Positions 44,369-54,439 of a stretch of 64,000 bases of DNA are shown piece after piece. The stretch is from Pseudomonadota bacterium (GTDB taxonomy: Bacteria > Pseudomonadota > Gammaproteobacteria > Burkholderiales > Methylophilaceae). Below the pieces are notes generated by a model, which had not been told where the DNA came from, ran no database searches, and saw only the letters and a list, made by a program, of their open reading frames with translations. The stretch spans positions 310,001 through 374,000 of the forward strand of contig JAGVMP010000011.1 of assembly GCA_020053735.1 (NCBI GenBank). The letters are read 5' to 3'. Position 1 is the first letter of the stretch, and the number at the start of each line of letters is the position of its first letter. A program made the translations under genes and the position numbers.

Positions 44369-45547
44369 TTAACGATATTTTTTGCTCAATTTATGGATGA
44401 TTAGGCCCTGTATTGCGCTTAAAAAAACGGGCTCAGTTTTGCTCCACATATATTGCCTGCCCGATATGACTGCCTGATTTTTCATTGCAGGCAGTCTTTC
44501 ATAATGGCGACATAGTTGCAGAATTGCCTCAGCAAGCGAGGCTGCATCGTAATCAAATATCAGCCCATTTTGCCAATTTTGAATATATCGTGTGTGTGTA
44601 CGAATATTGCTACCCAACACAGGAACACCAGCTACTAAATACTCGAATAATTTAGTCGGCGGGTTAAATTCATTCCACTGATTTTGTTCCCACAAACAAA
44701 TACCCACATCCGCTTGCGCTAGATGTTGCGGAATTTCATGCCCAGAAACGCGGCCATTTACACTAACAAATTCTGCAATGTTTAACTCTTTAATGCGCTG
44801 CTGACAAAAAACCAACTCAGGTTTTGACGCACCAACAATCGTTAACTTAAGAGAATAATTTTTCTCAGAAACAATGCTTTCATTAGCCAATATCGCCATT
44901 GCGTTTAACATCACATCGCGGCCACGCGTTTGGCTTACTGTGCCAATATACATCAAATGTAGCGGCTTGTTTTGTAGCGCTTCTGTTTGGGTGTGCTGTG
45001 ACATAAAGTTATCTGCCACACCCATATAAATCATTTTTATTTTTGCTGTATCCACGCCATATCGCACTAAATCTTCGTGATGATCTTCACCAATTGGCAT
45101 AATCAAATCTGCACACCTTGCTCCACAAAAAACCAACGCTTGCGTCATTCTTGCCAAGGTATTTCTCACTGGTGAAAACCCTTTCACCACGTGCATCAAG
45201 TTAGTTGGGTGCTCATTCCAATACAAACAAGTAGGGATTTTGCCAACCATTAAACTGATTGGCGATGCGCCGGAATGTAGCAAAACTGCTAAGCTTGGTT
45301 GTTGATTTCGTATATAGCTTGCGCATTGGTACAGATAGCGTAACCAGCCTAACTTGCCACTTTTCCGCCCCAGCGCAACATAATCTGCGCCTTCAATCAT
45401 CAATTCAGTTTGTGTGAGTTTATCTTGGCTCAAAATAGTCACTTGATAATACTTGGCCAGCGCCTGTAAGCGATACGAAAAATCTAAAAAACCAGGTTGG
45501 TTTTCAGAAAAGCAAGTCACAATAATGCAGGTTGATTTAGCGTTCAT
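44369..45547 (-). CDS. Glycosyltransferase family 4
   Basis: 392 residues. GT-B fold with LHLMYIGTVSQTRGRDVMLNAM and WNEFNPPTKLFEYLVAGVPVLG in the donor domain. Its start lies 11 bases inside the end of the pyruvyl transferase gene, indicating coupling. Sugar donor unknown. Confidence 0.88.
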   Translation of the reverse strand: MNAKSTCIIVTCFSENQPGFLDFSYRLQALAKYYQVTILSQDKLTQTELMIEGADYVALGRKSGKLGWLRYLYQCASYIRNQQPSLAVLLHSGASPISLMVGKIPTCLYWNEHPTNLMHVVKGFSPVRNTLARMTQALVFCGARCADLIMPIGEDHHEDLVRYGVDTAKIKMIYMGVADNFMSQHTQTEALQNKPLHLMYIGTVSQTRGRDVMLNAMAILANESIVSEKNYSLKLTIVGASKPELVFCQQRIKELNIAEFVSVNGRVSGHEIPQHLAQADVGICLWEQNQWNEFNPPTKLFEYLVAGVPVLGSNIRTHTRYIQNWQNGLIFDYDAASLAEAILQLCRHYERLPAMKNQAVISGRQYMWSKTEPVFLSAIQGLIIHKLSKKYR

Positions 45548-46580
45548 TTCTCTTGCTGCTTAGTCGAGAGTCTAGATTGTCAGCTTCTGTATGTAACCTG
45601 CTTAAATCACTCACTAAAATAGATTCTGCATTTCTGAAAGTCCAAGTTTGGTAAAAATCACTCACCTTGCCATAAGAGTTATCTGCAATTACATGAGGTT
45701 TGCCAATTAAGATACTTAAAATATGTGCATGTAATCTGTCTGTCATGACCACTCTGCCACTACTTAACAGCTTGATACCACGCCTCATCCTTACTCGTGA
45801 TAAGTGATTCCATAGGTGTAGTAGCAACAAATTATTAGGGTCTACTATTTTTCTCAACCATCCACTATGCATTTCCAAACGATGTAAAAATCGCTCATAT
45901 TGCGACGCTTCCATCCAATCGGCAATTTCATAATTCAAGTTTTGATTGAACTGAGTTTTATCACATAGAGCATCAGAAAGCCTCTCAAGGTCAGCTCTAG
46001 ACAATATAAAACGGTCATATTTAGGGTTAAATTCAGGGCTAATTTCCCCAATAAAAAACGCCATATCAGGGCAAATATGTAACTCAACATCAAAATGCTT
46101 ATTGGCAAAATCATAAGTTTTTTTACTACGTGCTAAAAATGTATAATTTCCCTGCTGACGAATCGCGTTTGCTATTTCTTTTATTTTTTCTTCTTCATCA
46201 AAATAAGCCGTTTGTGGAAGTTGTATGATTTTTATGTCTGGAAAATCCTTTAGAACCTTTAATCTAAAATGATGTACTTTTTCCCACAGAGTGCCGAAGT
46301 TACCGCCCCCATTCATTAATATGATGCTGTTTTTATTGAGAATTTTACTTATATTGTTTTTATTGTAATTTTCAGTATCACATACATAATTAACTTTTAA
46401 GTTACGACTTTTTAGATAAGCTATCTCTCCCAACCAAATTAGACTATCGCCCACGTTTGAATAATTGGGATAATCCAACAAAATAATATGTGCATCAGAT
46501 GGAATAATGGCATCGAGTACTTTACGTGCTTCAGCCTGCAAAGTAAAAATGACACTTGAGTAATGCTGCGTGTGTGGCAT
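45537..46580 (-). CDS. Polysaccharide pyruvyl transferase family protein
   Basis: 347 residues. Matches the polysaccharide pyruvyl transferase (CsaB/ExoV) family: LLDYPNYSNVGDSLIWLGEIAYL, LMNGGGNFGTLW, IIQLPQTAYF, and MTDRLHAHILSILIGKPHVI near the C-terminus. These enzymes transfer pyruvate from phosphoenolpyruvate to form ketals on sugars, giving the polymer negative charge. Position among glycosyltransferases supports this. Confidence 0.88.
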   Translation of the reverse strand: MPHTQHYSSVIFTLQAEARKVLDAIIPSDAHIILLDYPNYSNVGDSLIWLGEIAYLKSRNLKVNYVCDTENYNKNNISKILNKNSIILMNGGGNFGTLWEKVHHFRLKVLKDFPDIKIIQLPQTAYFDEEEKIKEIANAIRQQGNYTFLARSKKTYDFANKHFDVELHICPDMAFFIGEISPEFNPKYDRFILSRADLERLSDALCDKTQFNQNLNYEIADWMEASQYERFLHRLEMHSGWLRKIVDPNNLLLLHLWNHLSRVRMRRGIKLLSSGRVVMTDRLHAHILSILIGKPHVIADNSYGKVSDFYQTWTFRNAESILVSDLSRLHTEADNLDSRLSSKRNER

Positions 46581-46588
46581 TGCTTAAT

Positions 46589-48142
46589 TCAGCCTTTGAG
46601 AATTGATTTAACTAAATGCATTTCATCTGCACGGATTGCTTTAAAAAAGTACAAGCATGCAAAATAAACAAGGGCGATTAGTACGCCGCTTACCATTGTT
46701 AAGAAGTAAGTATTGGGGGTAGTTAAAAATGCTTGATGCATTGCAACATACACCACTAAACATGCAATCACACCCGATGCAGTAGCGCCAAAAAATAATT
46801 GTCTAGATAGCTGATAGGGATATCCATCGCGATTTAGCGCTTGAATAATGTAGGCATTGCAAACCAGTGAAAACACCAATGGCGCAACCACTAATAATTG
46901 CAAGTGAATATTGAGCGCTACTGCTAAAAATAAAGCCATGCCAATTAGCGCATAAAAGCCAGCTTTAACCAATAACTGGCTTGCACCAACCGAATTCAAA
47001 ATCAACTGTAGCAATACCACGTGACTACCCACCGTTAGCTGCAACATCACCAAGGCCAATAGCCAGCTGTATTCATGATATTTTCCGCCTGTTAGGCTGG
47101 AAATTATAAGTGCACCAGCCGCTAGCACCCAGGCCATTAAAGGAATCAAAATAATTAAGTTGGATTTATACAGCAGCTGACAACGATGATTCAGCGTTGA
47201 AAAACTACGGTTTTGTATATAGTTACCAATCATCACTGGCTCAATCAAGCTGTATAGCAAATGCAACGGAATATACTGCCTAACACGCTCTGCAATACTG
47301 ATAAAAAATCCATAAGCAGCCACCATTTGCGTGGGTAAAAATATGGCGGCTAGCATTTTCATAAAGTAGCCTTGCGGCGGTGCGGCTAACAAGGTAAACC
47401 CATAATTATGGCTAGCCATGCGTGCAATTGCGTTCCAGTCTGGCCAGTTTTTCTCGCTGTTATTTGTTGCTTTTACTAACTTATGTTCCGCCTGTTGTGT
47501 GATTCCTAGTTGGCTCAAATAGTGTGTTAACACCAGCACAAAAACCAGTACCCCTAGCATTTCAGGTAAGGCCATAATCAATAAAGACTCTTGTAAACTG
47601 ATGGCGTTATCAGCAAAAATTGCCCATACAATCATGGTTAATCGGCCCGCCCATTGCACTGTTAAAATACGTGTCAGTGCTTTTTGCTTGAGCAAAGCTT
47701 GAAAGACTGCTGAAAAATGTTGGAATAGTGTTTCAGCAATAACAAAACATGCTAATGCCAATGGAAAATGGATTAAATGTACATCTGAAAACAGCCTTAA
47801 AATGGGCTGCCAAAACAAATAAAAAACACCTGAAACCACCAAAGCGGCAAGCAACTTAACGGCGGTAATACGCCAAATAAACTGACCTAATTCTTTAGCG
47901 CTTCTTTCAAGCCTTGCCTCTGGCACATAGCGCGAAATGGCACGATCTAACCCCAAGCCAGCTAAAATTCCTGATAATGCAATTAAACCAGTTAAAGCGG
48001 TAAAGCCTGCATAACTTTGCACATCCATAAACCGCACCAGCAATATCACCGTTGCAAGACCAGCAACGCCAGCCAAACCGCGACCTAACAAATAATGCAG
48101 CATGCCCTTGCGTACGTTTTCTTTGGAATATGGGGAGCTCAA
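46589..48142 (-). CDS. Polysaccharide flippase (Wzx/MATE-like)
   Basis: 517 residues with about 12-14 membrane helices, opening LLGRGLAGVAGLATVILLVRF. It belongs to the oligosaccharide-flippase superfamily and should move lipid-linked repeat units to the periplasm. The N-terminus is uncertain: the longest form begins at a TTG (48142) without a clear ribosome site, while the ATG at 48103 (MLHYLLGRG) is a good alternative and has AAGG upstream. It lies 47 bases after epsI. Confidence 0.87.
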   Translation of the reverse strand: MSSPYSKENVRKGMLHYLLGRGLAGVAGLATVILLVRFMDVQSYAGFTALTGLIALSGILAGLGLDRAISRYVPEARLERSAKELGQFIWRITAVKLLAALVVSGVFYLFWQPILRLFSDVHLIHFPLALACFVIAETLFQHFSAVFQALLKQKALTRILTVQWAGRLTMIVWAIFADNAISLQESLLIMALPEMLGVLVFVLVLTHYLSQLGITQQAEHKLVKATNNSEKNWPDWNAIARMASHNYGFTLLAAPPQGYFMKMLAAIFLPTQMVAAYGFFISIAERVRQYIPLHLLYSLIEPVMIGNYIQNRSFSTLNHRCQLLYKSNLIILIPLMAWVLAAGALIISSLTGGKYHEYSWLLALVMLQLTVGSHVVLLQLILNSVGASQLLVKAGFYALIGMALFLAVALNIHLQLLVVAPLVFSLVCNAYIIQALNRDGYPYQLSRQLFFGATASGVIACLVVYVAMHQAFLTTPNTYFLTMVSGVLIALVYFACLYFFKAIRADEMHLVKSILKG

Positions 48143-48189
48143 AATAGCACGCGACTGGACATAAATATCTGTTGCTTAAGTCACCAACC

Positions 48190-48876
48190 TTAGCCTTTCC
48201 CCATGAGATGTAAGCGTTGCTGTTGAGATACGGTGCTGAGTAAATCTTGTGTGAACCTTGCCTGCAAGTCATAAGCATTGTTAATTTCTAATGAATCTGC
48301 TGCGCCAATAAGATTTGAAACACGCATTAATAATCCATCTGGAATAATGCCTTCTAACGCATATTGCATCTTTAATTTCTTAGTATCCCAGCCAGAATAA
48401 GCGACTTTTTCGCCAGTAGTTAACCAGTAGGTAATGGGCTCTATGCGCTCATTTTTAGTGGCCACTAACCTTGATACTGGGATATTGCCATAGGGTGTTG
48501 TAAGCGCGCCTTTGGTAATATTTTTAACATCAAAACCTTGCCCACCATAACAACCTTCTGGCAAATGCGCGCCTACGCTGTCAGACTGGTCTTCACCATA
48601 GGCAATAGACAACATAATTTTTTGACCTTTGGTATTTACATAAGTACGCGATAACGTTTGCGCATATATTTTATTAACAGCTGCTTCAGTTTGTGGGTTC
48701 ACTAATTGCGCTCCAAAATCCTCTAAGCGCCAATCGTTAAACTGTTTTGGAATCATCGTTTCTAGTTTAACTTTTTCACTATCATCAACAATTTTATGAG
48801 TAGGACGCAACGACATGCCTAACAGAGAAGCAAGTAGCATCAAACACAATAAAATGTAACTTGTCTTTAATCTCAT
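48190..48876 (-). CDS. epsI: EpsI, exosortase-associated periplasmic protein
   Basis: 228 residues from the ATG at 48876, four bases after the exosortase stop. An N-terminal membrane anchor (TSYILLCLMLLASLLGM) is followed by the EpsI domain: WRLEDFGAQLVNP, IMLSIAYGEDQSD, HLPEGCYGGQGFDV (conserved CYxxxG) and RIEPITYWLTTGEKV. EpsI is the constant partner of exosortase; in type-B systems it is a separate protein, as here. Likely needed for polymer production. Confidence 0.92.
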   Translation of the reverse strand: MRLKTSYILLCLMLLASLLGMSLRPTHKIVDDSEKVKLETMIPKQFNDWRLEDFGAQLVNPQTEAAVNKIYAQTLSRTYVNTKGQKIMLSIAYGEDQSDSVGAHLPEGCYGGQGFDVKNITKGALTTPYGNIPVSRLVATKNERIEPITYWLTTGEKVAYSGWDTKKLKMQYALEGIIPDGLLMRVSNLIGAADSLEINNAYDLQARFTQDLLSTVSQQQRLHLMGKG

Positions 48877-48880
48877 TGCC

Positions 48881-49759
48881 TTAGTGACCGTGATATTTCT
48901 TTGCACCATATTGCAATACAGAATCCACACCCATAATGCATATGAGTGCTACAAAAAACAGTAACATGCCCGCAAAACCATGCACAAAACCTTGCCCTAC
49001 TTCGTCACCAAAATAGTAAGTAATTAAGGTGAGTGCAATTACCCGTATTACATTCGCAGTAAAAGAGATTGGTATAATCAGTACAGCAAGCGCAATGTTG
49101 CGAAAGGCTGACTCACTTTTAACTAAATTAAGATATAGCAGACCAAGTGCTTCTAGTGAAATCAGTGTGTGCATGCCAGCACATGCATCGGCCACCAATA
49201 ACTGATATTGCCCAATATGTAATATCACACCTGAGCGGGCGATAGGATAATTGAGCCAAAATAAAATATTTTCTGTGACATACGAAACTGCCATCTTCAT
49301 TGGCATGGTGATGCCATCTAAAGGTAGTGGCAACATAAAAATAATAAAAAATAGTGGAAACCACATGGCTTTAAGTGCAGGTTTCCCCAAAGTTAGCAAC
49401 AAAATACCTACTAATACTGGTATTTGAGAGCCAATATCCAACATCATAATATCTTGTGATCGACCAACGATATAGCATAACAAACCCAACAGTAGCCATA
49501 CCCAGCCGATAGATGTTTGGTTTTTAGGGGAGTAGCTTTGGGTAAAAAATTCGCGTTTTTGCCAAATTAAAAAAATCACCACCATCAATATGATAGGGCC
49601 ATGCATTTGGTCATCCGCTTGCCAAAGACCTTGGCTGAGTGCGTAATACATTGGCACATACATTGCCAATAATCCGATGAGTACTGGTGCCCAGCGCAGC
49701 AGTTGATTCATCAAATTTTGTTGACCAAAGCCTACATTTGAAGTGTTGGCAATTGACAC
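48881..49759 (-). CDS. xrtB: Exosortase (EpsH family, probably exosortase B)
   Basis: 292 residues, about eight membrane helices. The transpeptidase-like catalytic triad of exosortases is visible: Cys in LVADACAGMHTLISLEALG, Arg in TANVIRVIALTLI and His in GQGFVHGFAGMLLF. It cleaves PEP-CTERM tails and anchors proteins at the surface. Two PEP-CTERM substrates are in the window (33425-34936 and 54524-55249). The B type is inferred from separate EpsI and the EpsL/D/E/F/G set. Confidence 0.93.
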   Translation of the reverse strand: MSIANTSNVGFGQQNLMNQLLRWAPVLIGLLAMYVPMYYALSQGLWQADDQMHGPIILMVVIFLIWQKREFFTQSYSPKNQTSIGWVWLLLGLLCYIVGRSQDIMMLDIGSQIPVLVGILLLTLGKPALKAMWFPLFFIIFMLPLPLDGITMPMKMAVSYVTENILFWLNYPIARSGVILHIGQYQLLVADACAGMHTLISLEALGLLYLNLVKSESAFRNIALAVLIIPISFTANVIRVIALTLITYYFGDEVGQGFVHGFAGMLLFFVALICIMGVDSVLQYGAKKYHGH

Positions 49760-50665
49760 TTAATAATCCTGTATCACACTACCAACTATCTGGGCACCAG
49801 CCATATTAAGCTGCTGATGAAGTAGTTGAAGGTCAGTCACCGCCGTAACATCTTTACGCGTTAAAATAACGGCAGCTTTGACTTTTGAGACCACGGTTAA
49901 CACATCTGACCCCAACTCTAGTGGGCTGGTATCAATCAAAATAATCTCATATATTTTTTCCAAATCCACTAACAACTCTGCTAGTGCCGATTGGCTTAAT
50001 AGCTCCTGTGGATTCGGTACTTCTGTACCTGCAGTTAAAATAGCCAAGTTAGGTAGAGACTGCTGACGGGTAAGCTGGTAAAGGCCCTGTCTGTTAGCAA
50101 GAATATTTGCCAAGCCTACTTTAGTTTCAATATTGAATAATTTATGTTGTGTAGATTGACGTAAATTAGCATCGATTAACAAGGTTTTTTTATTGAGCTG
50201 CGAAAAAATAATGGCTAAATTTGCCACAAACTCACTTGCACCTTCTTGTTTACTTACTGATACAACGGCTAAGGTTTTATTGCCTTGGTCAAACCAGCGA
50301 ATCAATAGCTGACTTCTCAAACTTCTTAAATGTTCAACCTCTAAACTAAATGGCTGATGCGCTGCAACAAGTGATTGACTTAACTTTTGATTACCATCAT
50401 GCAAGTAAGAATAGTTAAATTGCTCAGACAATGCTTTCTGTAAATCTTTTTTAGTGATTAATCCAAGTTGGATTGCAGCTTCACCGAATAAAATATTTTT
50501 ATCTGCTTGAAACGCTAGAATGCGATCAATATCTTGCTGCTTCAATTTTGTATGTGCAATCAATGCATCGCCTAGTCGAGCAGAATCATGCGCCGCAGCA
50601 TCTTGCAAGCTGGGGTCATGGCTTACATATTCAGAAGTTTGATGAGTGCTTTCAACAGAGTCCAT
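49760..50665 (-). CDS. epsG: EpsG, chain-length-determinant tyrosine-kinase-like ATPase (degenerate P-loop)
   Basis: 301 residues from the ATG at 50665, four bases after epsF; a longer form from 50743 would lie within epsF. Residues ~35-95 resemble the N-terminal domain of type II secretion ATPases (IAHTKLKQQDIDRIL, LFGEAAIQLGLITKKDLQKALS). The ATPase part has VVSVSKQEGASEFVANLAII where the Walker A should be; the conserved Lys is missing. Walker A-prime LLIDANLR is kept, and so is Walker B IILIDTSPLE. A C-terminal tyrosine cluster is absent. It may act as a structural co-polymerase rather than an active kinase. Confidence 0.85.
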   Translation of the reverse strand: MDSVESTHQTSEYVSHDPSLQDAAAHDSARLGDALIAHTKLKQQDIDRILAFQADKNILFGEAAIQLGLITKKDLQKALSEQFNYSYLHDGNQKLSQSLVAAHQPFSLEVEHLRSLRSQLLIRWFDQGNKTLAVVSVSKQEGASEFVANLAIIFSQLNKKTLLIDANLRQSTQHKLFNIETKVGLANILANRQGLYQLTRQQSLPNLAILTAGTEVPNPQELLSQSALAELLVDLEKIYEIILIDTSPLELGSDVLTVVSKVKAAVILTRKDVTAVTDLQLLHQQLNMAGAQIVGSVIQDY

Positions 50666-50669
50666 TGGA

Positions 50670-52142
50670 TTACTTTGCAAAAAATTGCACCTTTGAAATA
50701 GGATTTGGCGAAATTGGGTTTGAAAGAGGTCGTTTTTTAACATTAAACTTATTCATCAACTCAACAACTTTTGATGCTAAACCAACTTTTTTCTTTGCAT
50801 ATTTACTTAGTTCAGCCAACACCGGCAAGTCTAAAACATGCATCAAATCATCAGCGGAACGCACACGTCTATCTAGCATTTCAGCTGCAATTGCAAAACC
50901 TATACCTAACAAGCCGCCCAGAAAAATTGATAAGATAATATTCAGCATAATTTTAGGGCTACTATGTTTTAACGGCGCTATAGCTGGGTTTAGCAGAGAA
51001 ACATCCGTTTGGCTAGATTGACTTTCCATATTTGTTTGGCCAAATCTTAACAATGCGTTGTCATACATGCGCTGAGCACTTTCAACCTCACGAACCAGCA
51101 CAGCCATCTCATCATGTTGACTTTTTAATTGCAGAACGCGTTCTTTTTGATTCGCCAACGATGCTTTTATTTCGGCTTCTTTCTGTTGTGAAACCCTTGC
51201 AACTTGCCCCACACTGCTGCTTGTTTTAAAAGTTTCAGTTGCAATGAGCTGCTTTAAATTATTAACATCACTAAACGCAGATTGATACTGAGGATGATTG
51301 ACACCTAAGCGCTGCGACACCTCATTTAATTTAGCCTCAGCTTGCGCCAACTGCGATTTCAGTCCTTGAATTAATCCACTTGCCAAAATATCCGGTGACT
51401 CAGAAGCTGCTCCGCGTTTAAGCTGTGCCTGGCGTGAAGTGCTATCAAAAGTTTGCGCTTGCGCCATCACCAGTTGACTGGATAAGTCGTTTAGGCGCGA
51501 AGATTCTAAATCTAAACGCTCATCAGAAAATGCAATGCCATGCTCATTTTGATAAGCTGATAGCTTAGTTTGTGCTTGCTCAACATTTTGACGCAAACCT
51601 TTAATTTGCTGGTCAAACCAAACAGCCGCCTGTTTTGCTGGTTCTGTTTTCATTTGTAAATTAGTGAAAATATAAGCCTCAGCAAAAGCATTCGCCAGTG
51701 CTGCTGCAAATTTTGGATCAGCGCCTTGATAACCAATTTCTATTACACTGCTTGTGCGAGATGGGGTAACTTGCAAATTTTGTAAAAACTGATCTGCAAA
51801 CCAATCGTTAATATTGCCTTCGCCTTTAGTGGCTTTCTCAAATTGCAACTTGGCCGTTGGATTATTTTTCAACCCTAACTTATCCACCACTTTCAACGCT
51901 ACATTGCGGCTTTGAATAATATCCACTTGCGTGGCCATATAACCTGGCATAAGAGTAGCTGGTAGCGTAAAACCAGTGACAGGGTCGGCACCTTTAGAAT
52001 TAATAACCAACGATGCAGTGGCTAAATAAGTTTTTGGCAGCAGAATGCTAACAACTGTTGCTACAAATACTGTAACAATAAATACCCAAAGTGCAATCCA
52101 TTTGCGGGCAATCAGAATCGATATTAACTGTGAAAAAGTCAT
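50670..52142 (-). CDS. epsF: EpsF, polysaccharide chain-length determinant (Wzz family)
   Basis: 490 residues. An N-terminal membrane helix (IALWVFIVTVFVATVVSILL), a long periplasmic part with coiled coil (~residues 165-375), and a second helix near residue 410 (IMLNIILSIFLGGLLGIGFA) followed by a short cytoplasmic tail. This is the Wzz/polysaccharide co-polymerase layout. It works with EpsG and the EpsE channel in export and length control of the polymer. Start ATG 52142, 24 bases after epsE. Confidence 0.92.
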   Translation of the reverse strand: MTFSQLISILIARKWIALWVFIVTVFVATVVSILLPKTYLATASLVINSKGADPVTGFTLPATLMPGYMATQVDIIQSRNVALKVVDKLGLKNNPTAKLQFEKATKGEGNINDWFADQFLQNLQVTPSRTSSVIEIGYQGADPKFAAALANAFAEAYIFTNLQMKTEPAKQAAVWFDQQIKGLRQNVEQAQTKLSAYQNEHGIAFSDERLDLESSRLNDLSSQLVMAQAQTFDSTSRQAQLKRGAASESPDILASGLIQGLKSQLAQAEAKLNEVSQRLGVNHPQYQSAFSDVNNLKQLIATETFKTSSSVGQVARVSQQKEAEIKASLANQKERVLQLKSQHDEMAVLVREVESAQRMYDNALLRFGQTNMESQSSQTDVSLLNPAIAPLKHSSPKIMLNIILSIFLGGLLGIGFAIAAEMLDRRVRSADDLMHVLDLPVLAELSKYAKKKVGLASKVVELMNKFNVKKRPLSNPISPNPISKVQFFAK

Positions 52143-52166
52143 GTTTTTAATTGCACATTCGTTAAG

Positions 52167-53258
52167 TTAAAACAAACTTTCAGACACGTAAAGAATATCG
52201 TCTGCCTGTAATATGTCACCAGATTTAACGTCTAGTGTTTTTAATGCGCCACCTACATTACGTTTTATTTTTATGCCGCGCTCCGTTCCCCGTTGCGATA
52301 GGCCACCGCCTGTAGAAAGCGCTTGCGCAACATTCATATTGCGTTCTAGCCTAAATGCGCCTGGGCGCTGTACCTCGCCATAAATGTAAAATACTGGTGT
52401 TCTTGGCACATAGATTGAATCGCCATCCGCAAGCTCAAAATTGACCGAGGTATCTCCTTTGCGATAAAGCTGATCAATATCAATTTCTTGCTTAGTTGTT
52501 TTACCGTTGCGTTTAGTAATTACAATAATGCTATCTGCGCCACCAGCCGAAACGCCGCCAGCTTGCGACAGAAAGTCAATCACTGTACGCACTCCACTTG
52601 CTACTGAATATTTGCCTGGACGATTCACCTGACCCAGCACTGATACTTCACGCGCATTCACATAAATAATGTCATCACCGCTTACCTGAGGATTACTAGC
52701 AGAATCGGCCTTTGTCATTAAATCCCTCAAATCATATGACTGCTTAGTCGTTTTGCCTGTGTTATTGCGAATTAAGGTAATCATATCTGAGCCATTCGGG
52801 GTGACTCCTCCTGCCATAGCCAGCACATCAGATAGCGTGCTGGGTCTATCAAGCGGATACTTACCAGGCTTATAAACATCGCCCAGCACTGAAACAAATT
52901 GACTTTGAAATTGCAATACGACTAAATTGACCTGAGCTTTTTTTACAAAACCGCCTTTTTCCAGCTCCTCTGCAATTTTCTTTTCGGATGCTGCTGCACT
53001 CAGCCCACCTAATGCTAGTTCACCAACGAGAGGAAAGGTGATGCTACCTGTTGCAGATAGTCTGGCTTCGGTAAGCAAATCTGGGCTGCCATAAACATTA
53101 ATTCTAATTAAATCTCCAGCCCCCAAAACATAGTCTTTGTTAGCATTTGTAACTAGAGCTTTATCTTCCGCAGCCATAGCTAGCAAACTTGTCAGCAGCA
53201 TTACAACTAAGGCAAGCGCATAAATTCCAATTGTTTTAAAGCCCATTAATCTCATCAT
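52167..53258 (-). CDS. epsE: EpsE, outer-membrane polysaccharide export protein (Wza family)
   Basis: 363 residues. Signal peptide (LALVVMLLTSLLAMAAED), polysaccharide export domain (YVLGAGDLIRINVYGSPDL), then three SLBB-type units (FVSVLGDVYKPGKYPLDR, EVSVLGQVNRPGKYSVAS, VFYIYGEVQRPGAFRLER). Forms the outer-membrane export channel. No lipobox Cys is evident, unlike Wza itself. Part of the epsD-E-F-G block. Confidence 0.93.
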   Translation of the reverse strand: MMRLMGFKTIGIYALALVVMLLTSLLAMAAEDKALVTNANKDYVLGAGDLIRINVYGSPDLLTEARLSATGSITFPLVGELALGGLSAAASEKKIAEELEKGGFVKKAQVNLVVLQFQSQFVSVLGDVYKPGKYPLDRPSTLSDVLAMAGGVTPNGSDMITLIRNNTGKTTKQSYDLRDLMTKADSASNPQVSGDDIIYVNAREVSVLGQVNRPGKYSVASGVRTVIDFLSQAGGVSAGGADSIIVITKRNGKTTKQEIDIDQLYRKGDTSVNFELADGDSIYVPRTPVFYIYGEVQRPGAFRLERNMNVAQALSTGGGLSQRGTERGIKIKRNVGGALKTLDVKSGDILQADDILYVSESLF

Positions 53259-53300
53259 CTCAAAATCTAGTTTTTTATTTTTATAGGTTAATTAAATTAA

Positions 53301-54335
53301 CTATAGACCTGATAAACCTTTATCCATATTTGATTGATCTGCAGTGGGTTTTGTCGTCTGTACTGATTTTTCGGTGGCTGTCGAGGCTTTAGGCTGTTCT
53401 GAAGCAACCTCTAATTTATTAACGTCGCCACTTACTTCAGTCGAATTATTTTTTTTCATGTCAGCAAATGCACCCACAAACTCAACTTTAGCTTTATCGT
53501 TTAAAGCTGCCATTTCTGTTTTAGCCAAACTGGCTTTGTTTTGATTCATAAAGTACTGCTCGATAATTGGGCCAGCTTTGTCGCGTGTGATAGGTTTTGA
53601 TTGTGACGCTGCCAAATGTACGATATTTAAAGATCTCCCAGACGGTAATGCAACAAACTCCCCATCTTTAAGCGGTTGAATTTTTTTAAGCAAAGCAAGC
53701 GGTAATTGCTCCGCGGCACGTACATTGCTGTTTGCGTTGAATGGATAATTATTAGACTTAAGCCAAGTGGCAATTTCATTAATACTTTTTAAATTTTTAA
53801 TACTGGCTTCAACTTCCGCGTGCTTAGACGGGTCAATTTCTACAATTAACTCTTGCAGACGGAACACACGTCTTTTCTCAAAAAGCTCTGGGTTTTCTTG
53901 ATAGAAAGTATCTACTTTTTCCGAAGATGGCTTGGCTGCTTTTGTCAGAAGTTGTTCTAGATAAGCTTGCGCTAGAATTTCACTTTTCGAAGCCTCAATC
54001 GCTTGTAGAACATTTGGCTCACGATCTAATTTCATTTCTAATGCTTTTTGTTTTAACAATTGCTGATCTACAAGTCTCGCCAATATTTGTTTAGCGGCTT
54101 CTTTACTTTGCGCCTCATTTAGTTGCGCTTGGTTTGATTGACTTAAGCGCCCTAGCTGAAAGTTAACTTGGTGAATTGATATTTCGTCACCGTTTACTTT
54201 TGCCACCACCTGCGTATTGGGATTGTTAGTTTCAGATTTTTGCTTGCCTTTTTCCCCACAGCCGGCCATCAAAGATGTCGTGCAGATTAAAAACAAAATT
54301 AGGTTGATGTTTAAAGTTGGCATAAATTCTTTCAT
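53301..54335 (-). CDS. epsD: EpsD, lipoprotein peptidyl-prolyl isomerase of the exosortase locus
   Basis: 344 residues. Lipoprotein signal with lipobox LMAGC (Cys ~25), then a SurA/PpiC-like layout: EISIHQVNFQLGRLSQ, LVDQQLLKQKALEMKLDREP, a central PPIase-like region (FRLQELIVEIDPSKH), and QYFMNQNKASL. The family is a constant companion of exosortase polysaccharide loci. It may help fold the export machinery. The C-terminal ~55 residues are a low-complexity Ser/Thr/Lys tail. Confidence 0.88.
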   Translation of the reverse strand: MKEFMPTLNINLILFLICTTSLMAGCGEKGKQKSETNNPNTQVVAKVNGDEISIHQVNFQLGRLSQSNQAQLNEAQSKEAAKQILARLVDQQLLKQKALEMKLDREPNVLQAIEASKSEILAQAYLEQLLTKAAKPSSEKVDTFYQENPELFEKRRVFRLQELIVEIDPSKHAEVEASIKNLKSINEIATWLKSNNYPFNANSNVRAAEQLPLALLKKIQPLKDGEFVALPSGRSLNIVHLAASQSKPITRDKAGPIIEQYFMNQNKASLAKTEMAALNDKAKVEFVGAFADMKKNNSTEVSGDVNKLEVASEQPKASTATEKSVQTTKPTADQSNMDKGLSGL

Positions 54336-54439
54336 TATTCACTTAGTGCTAAGTAGCAATTTTTATAAACTAATTGTTGCTACTATAGAAAAGAAATATG
54401 ACTTTAATATGTCAAAATTGAGTACTATTTGTGATGAAA

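Noticed and set aside
53344-53544. Plus-strand frames inside epsD and other eps genes
   Set aside because: Shadow frames with no start context or recognisable domain.
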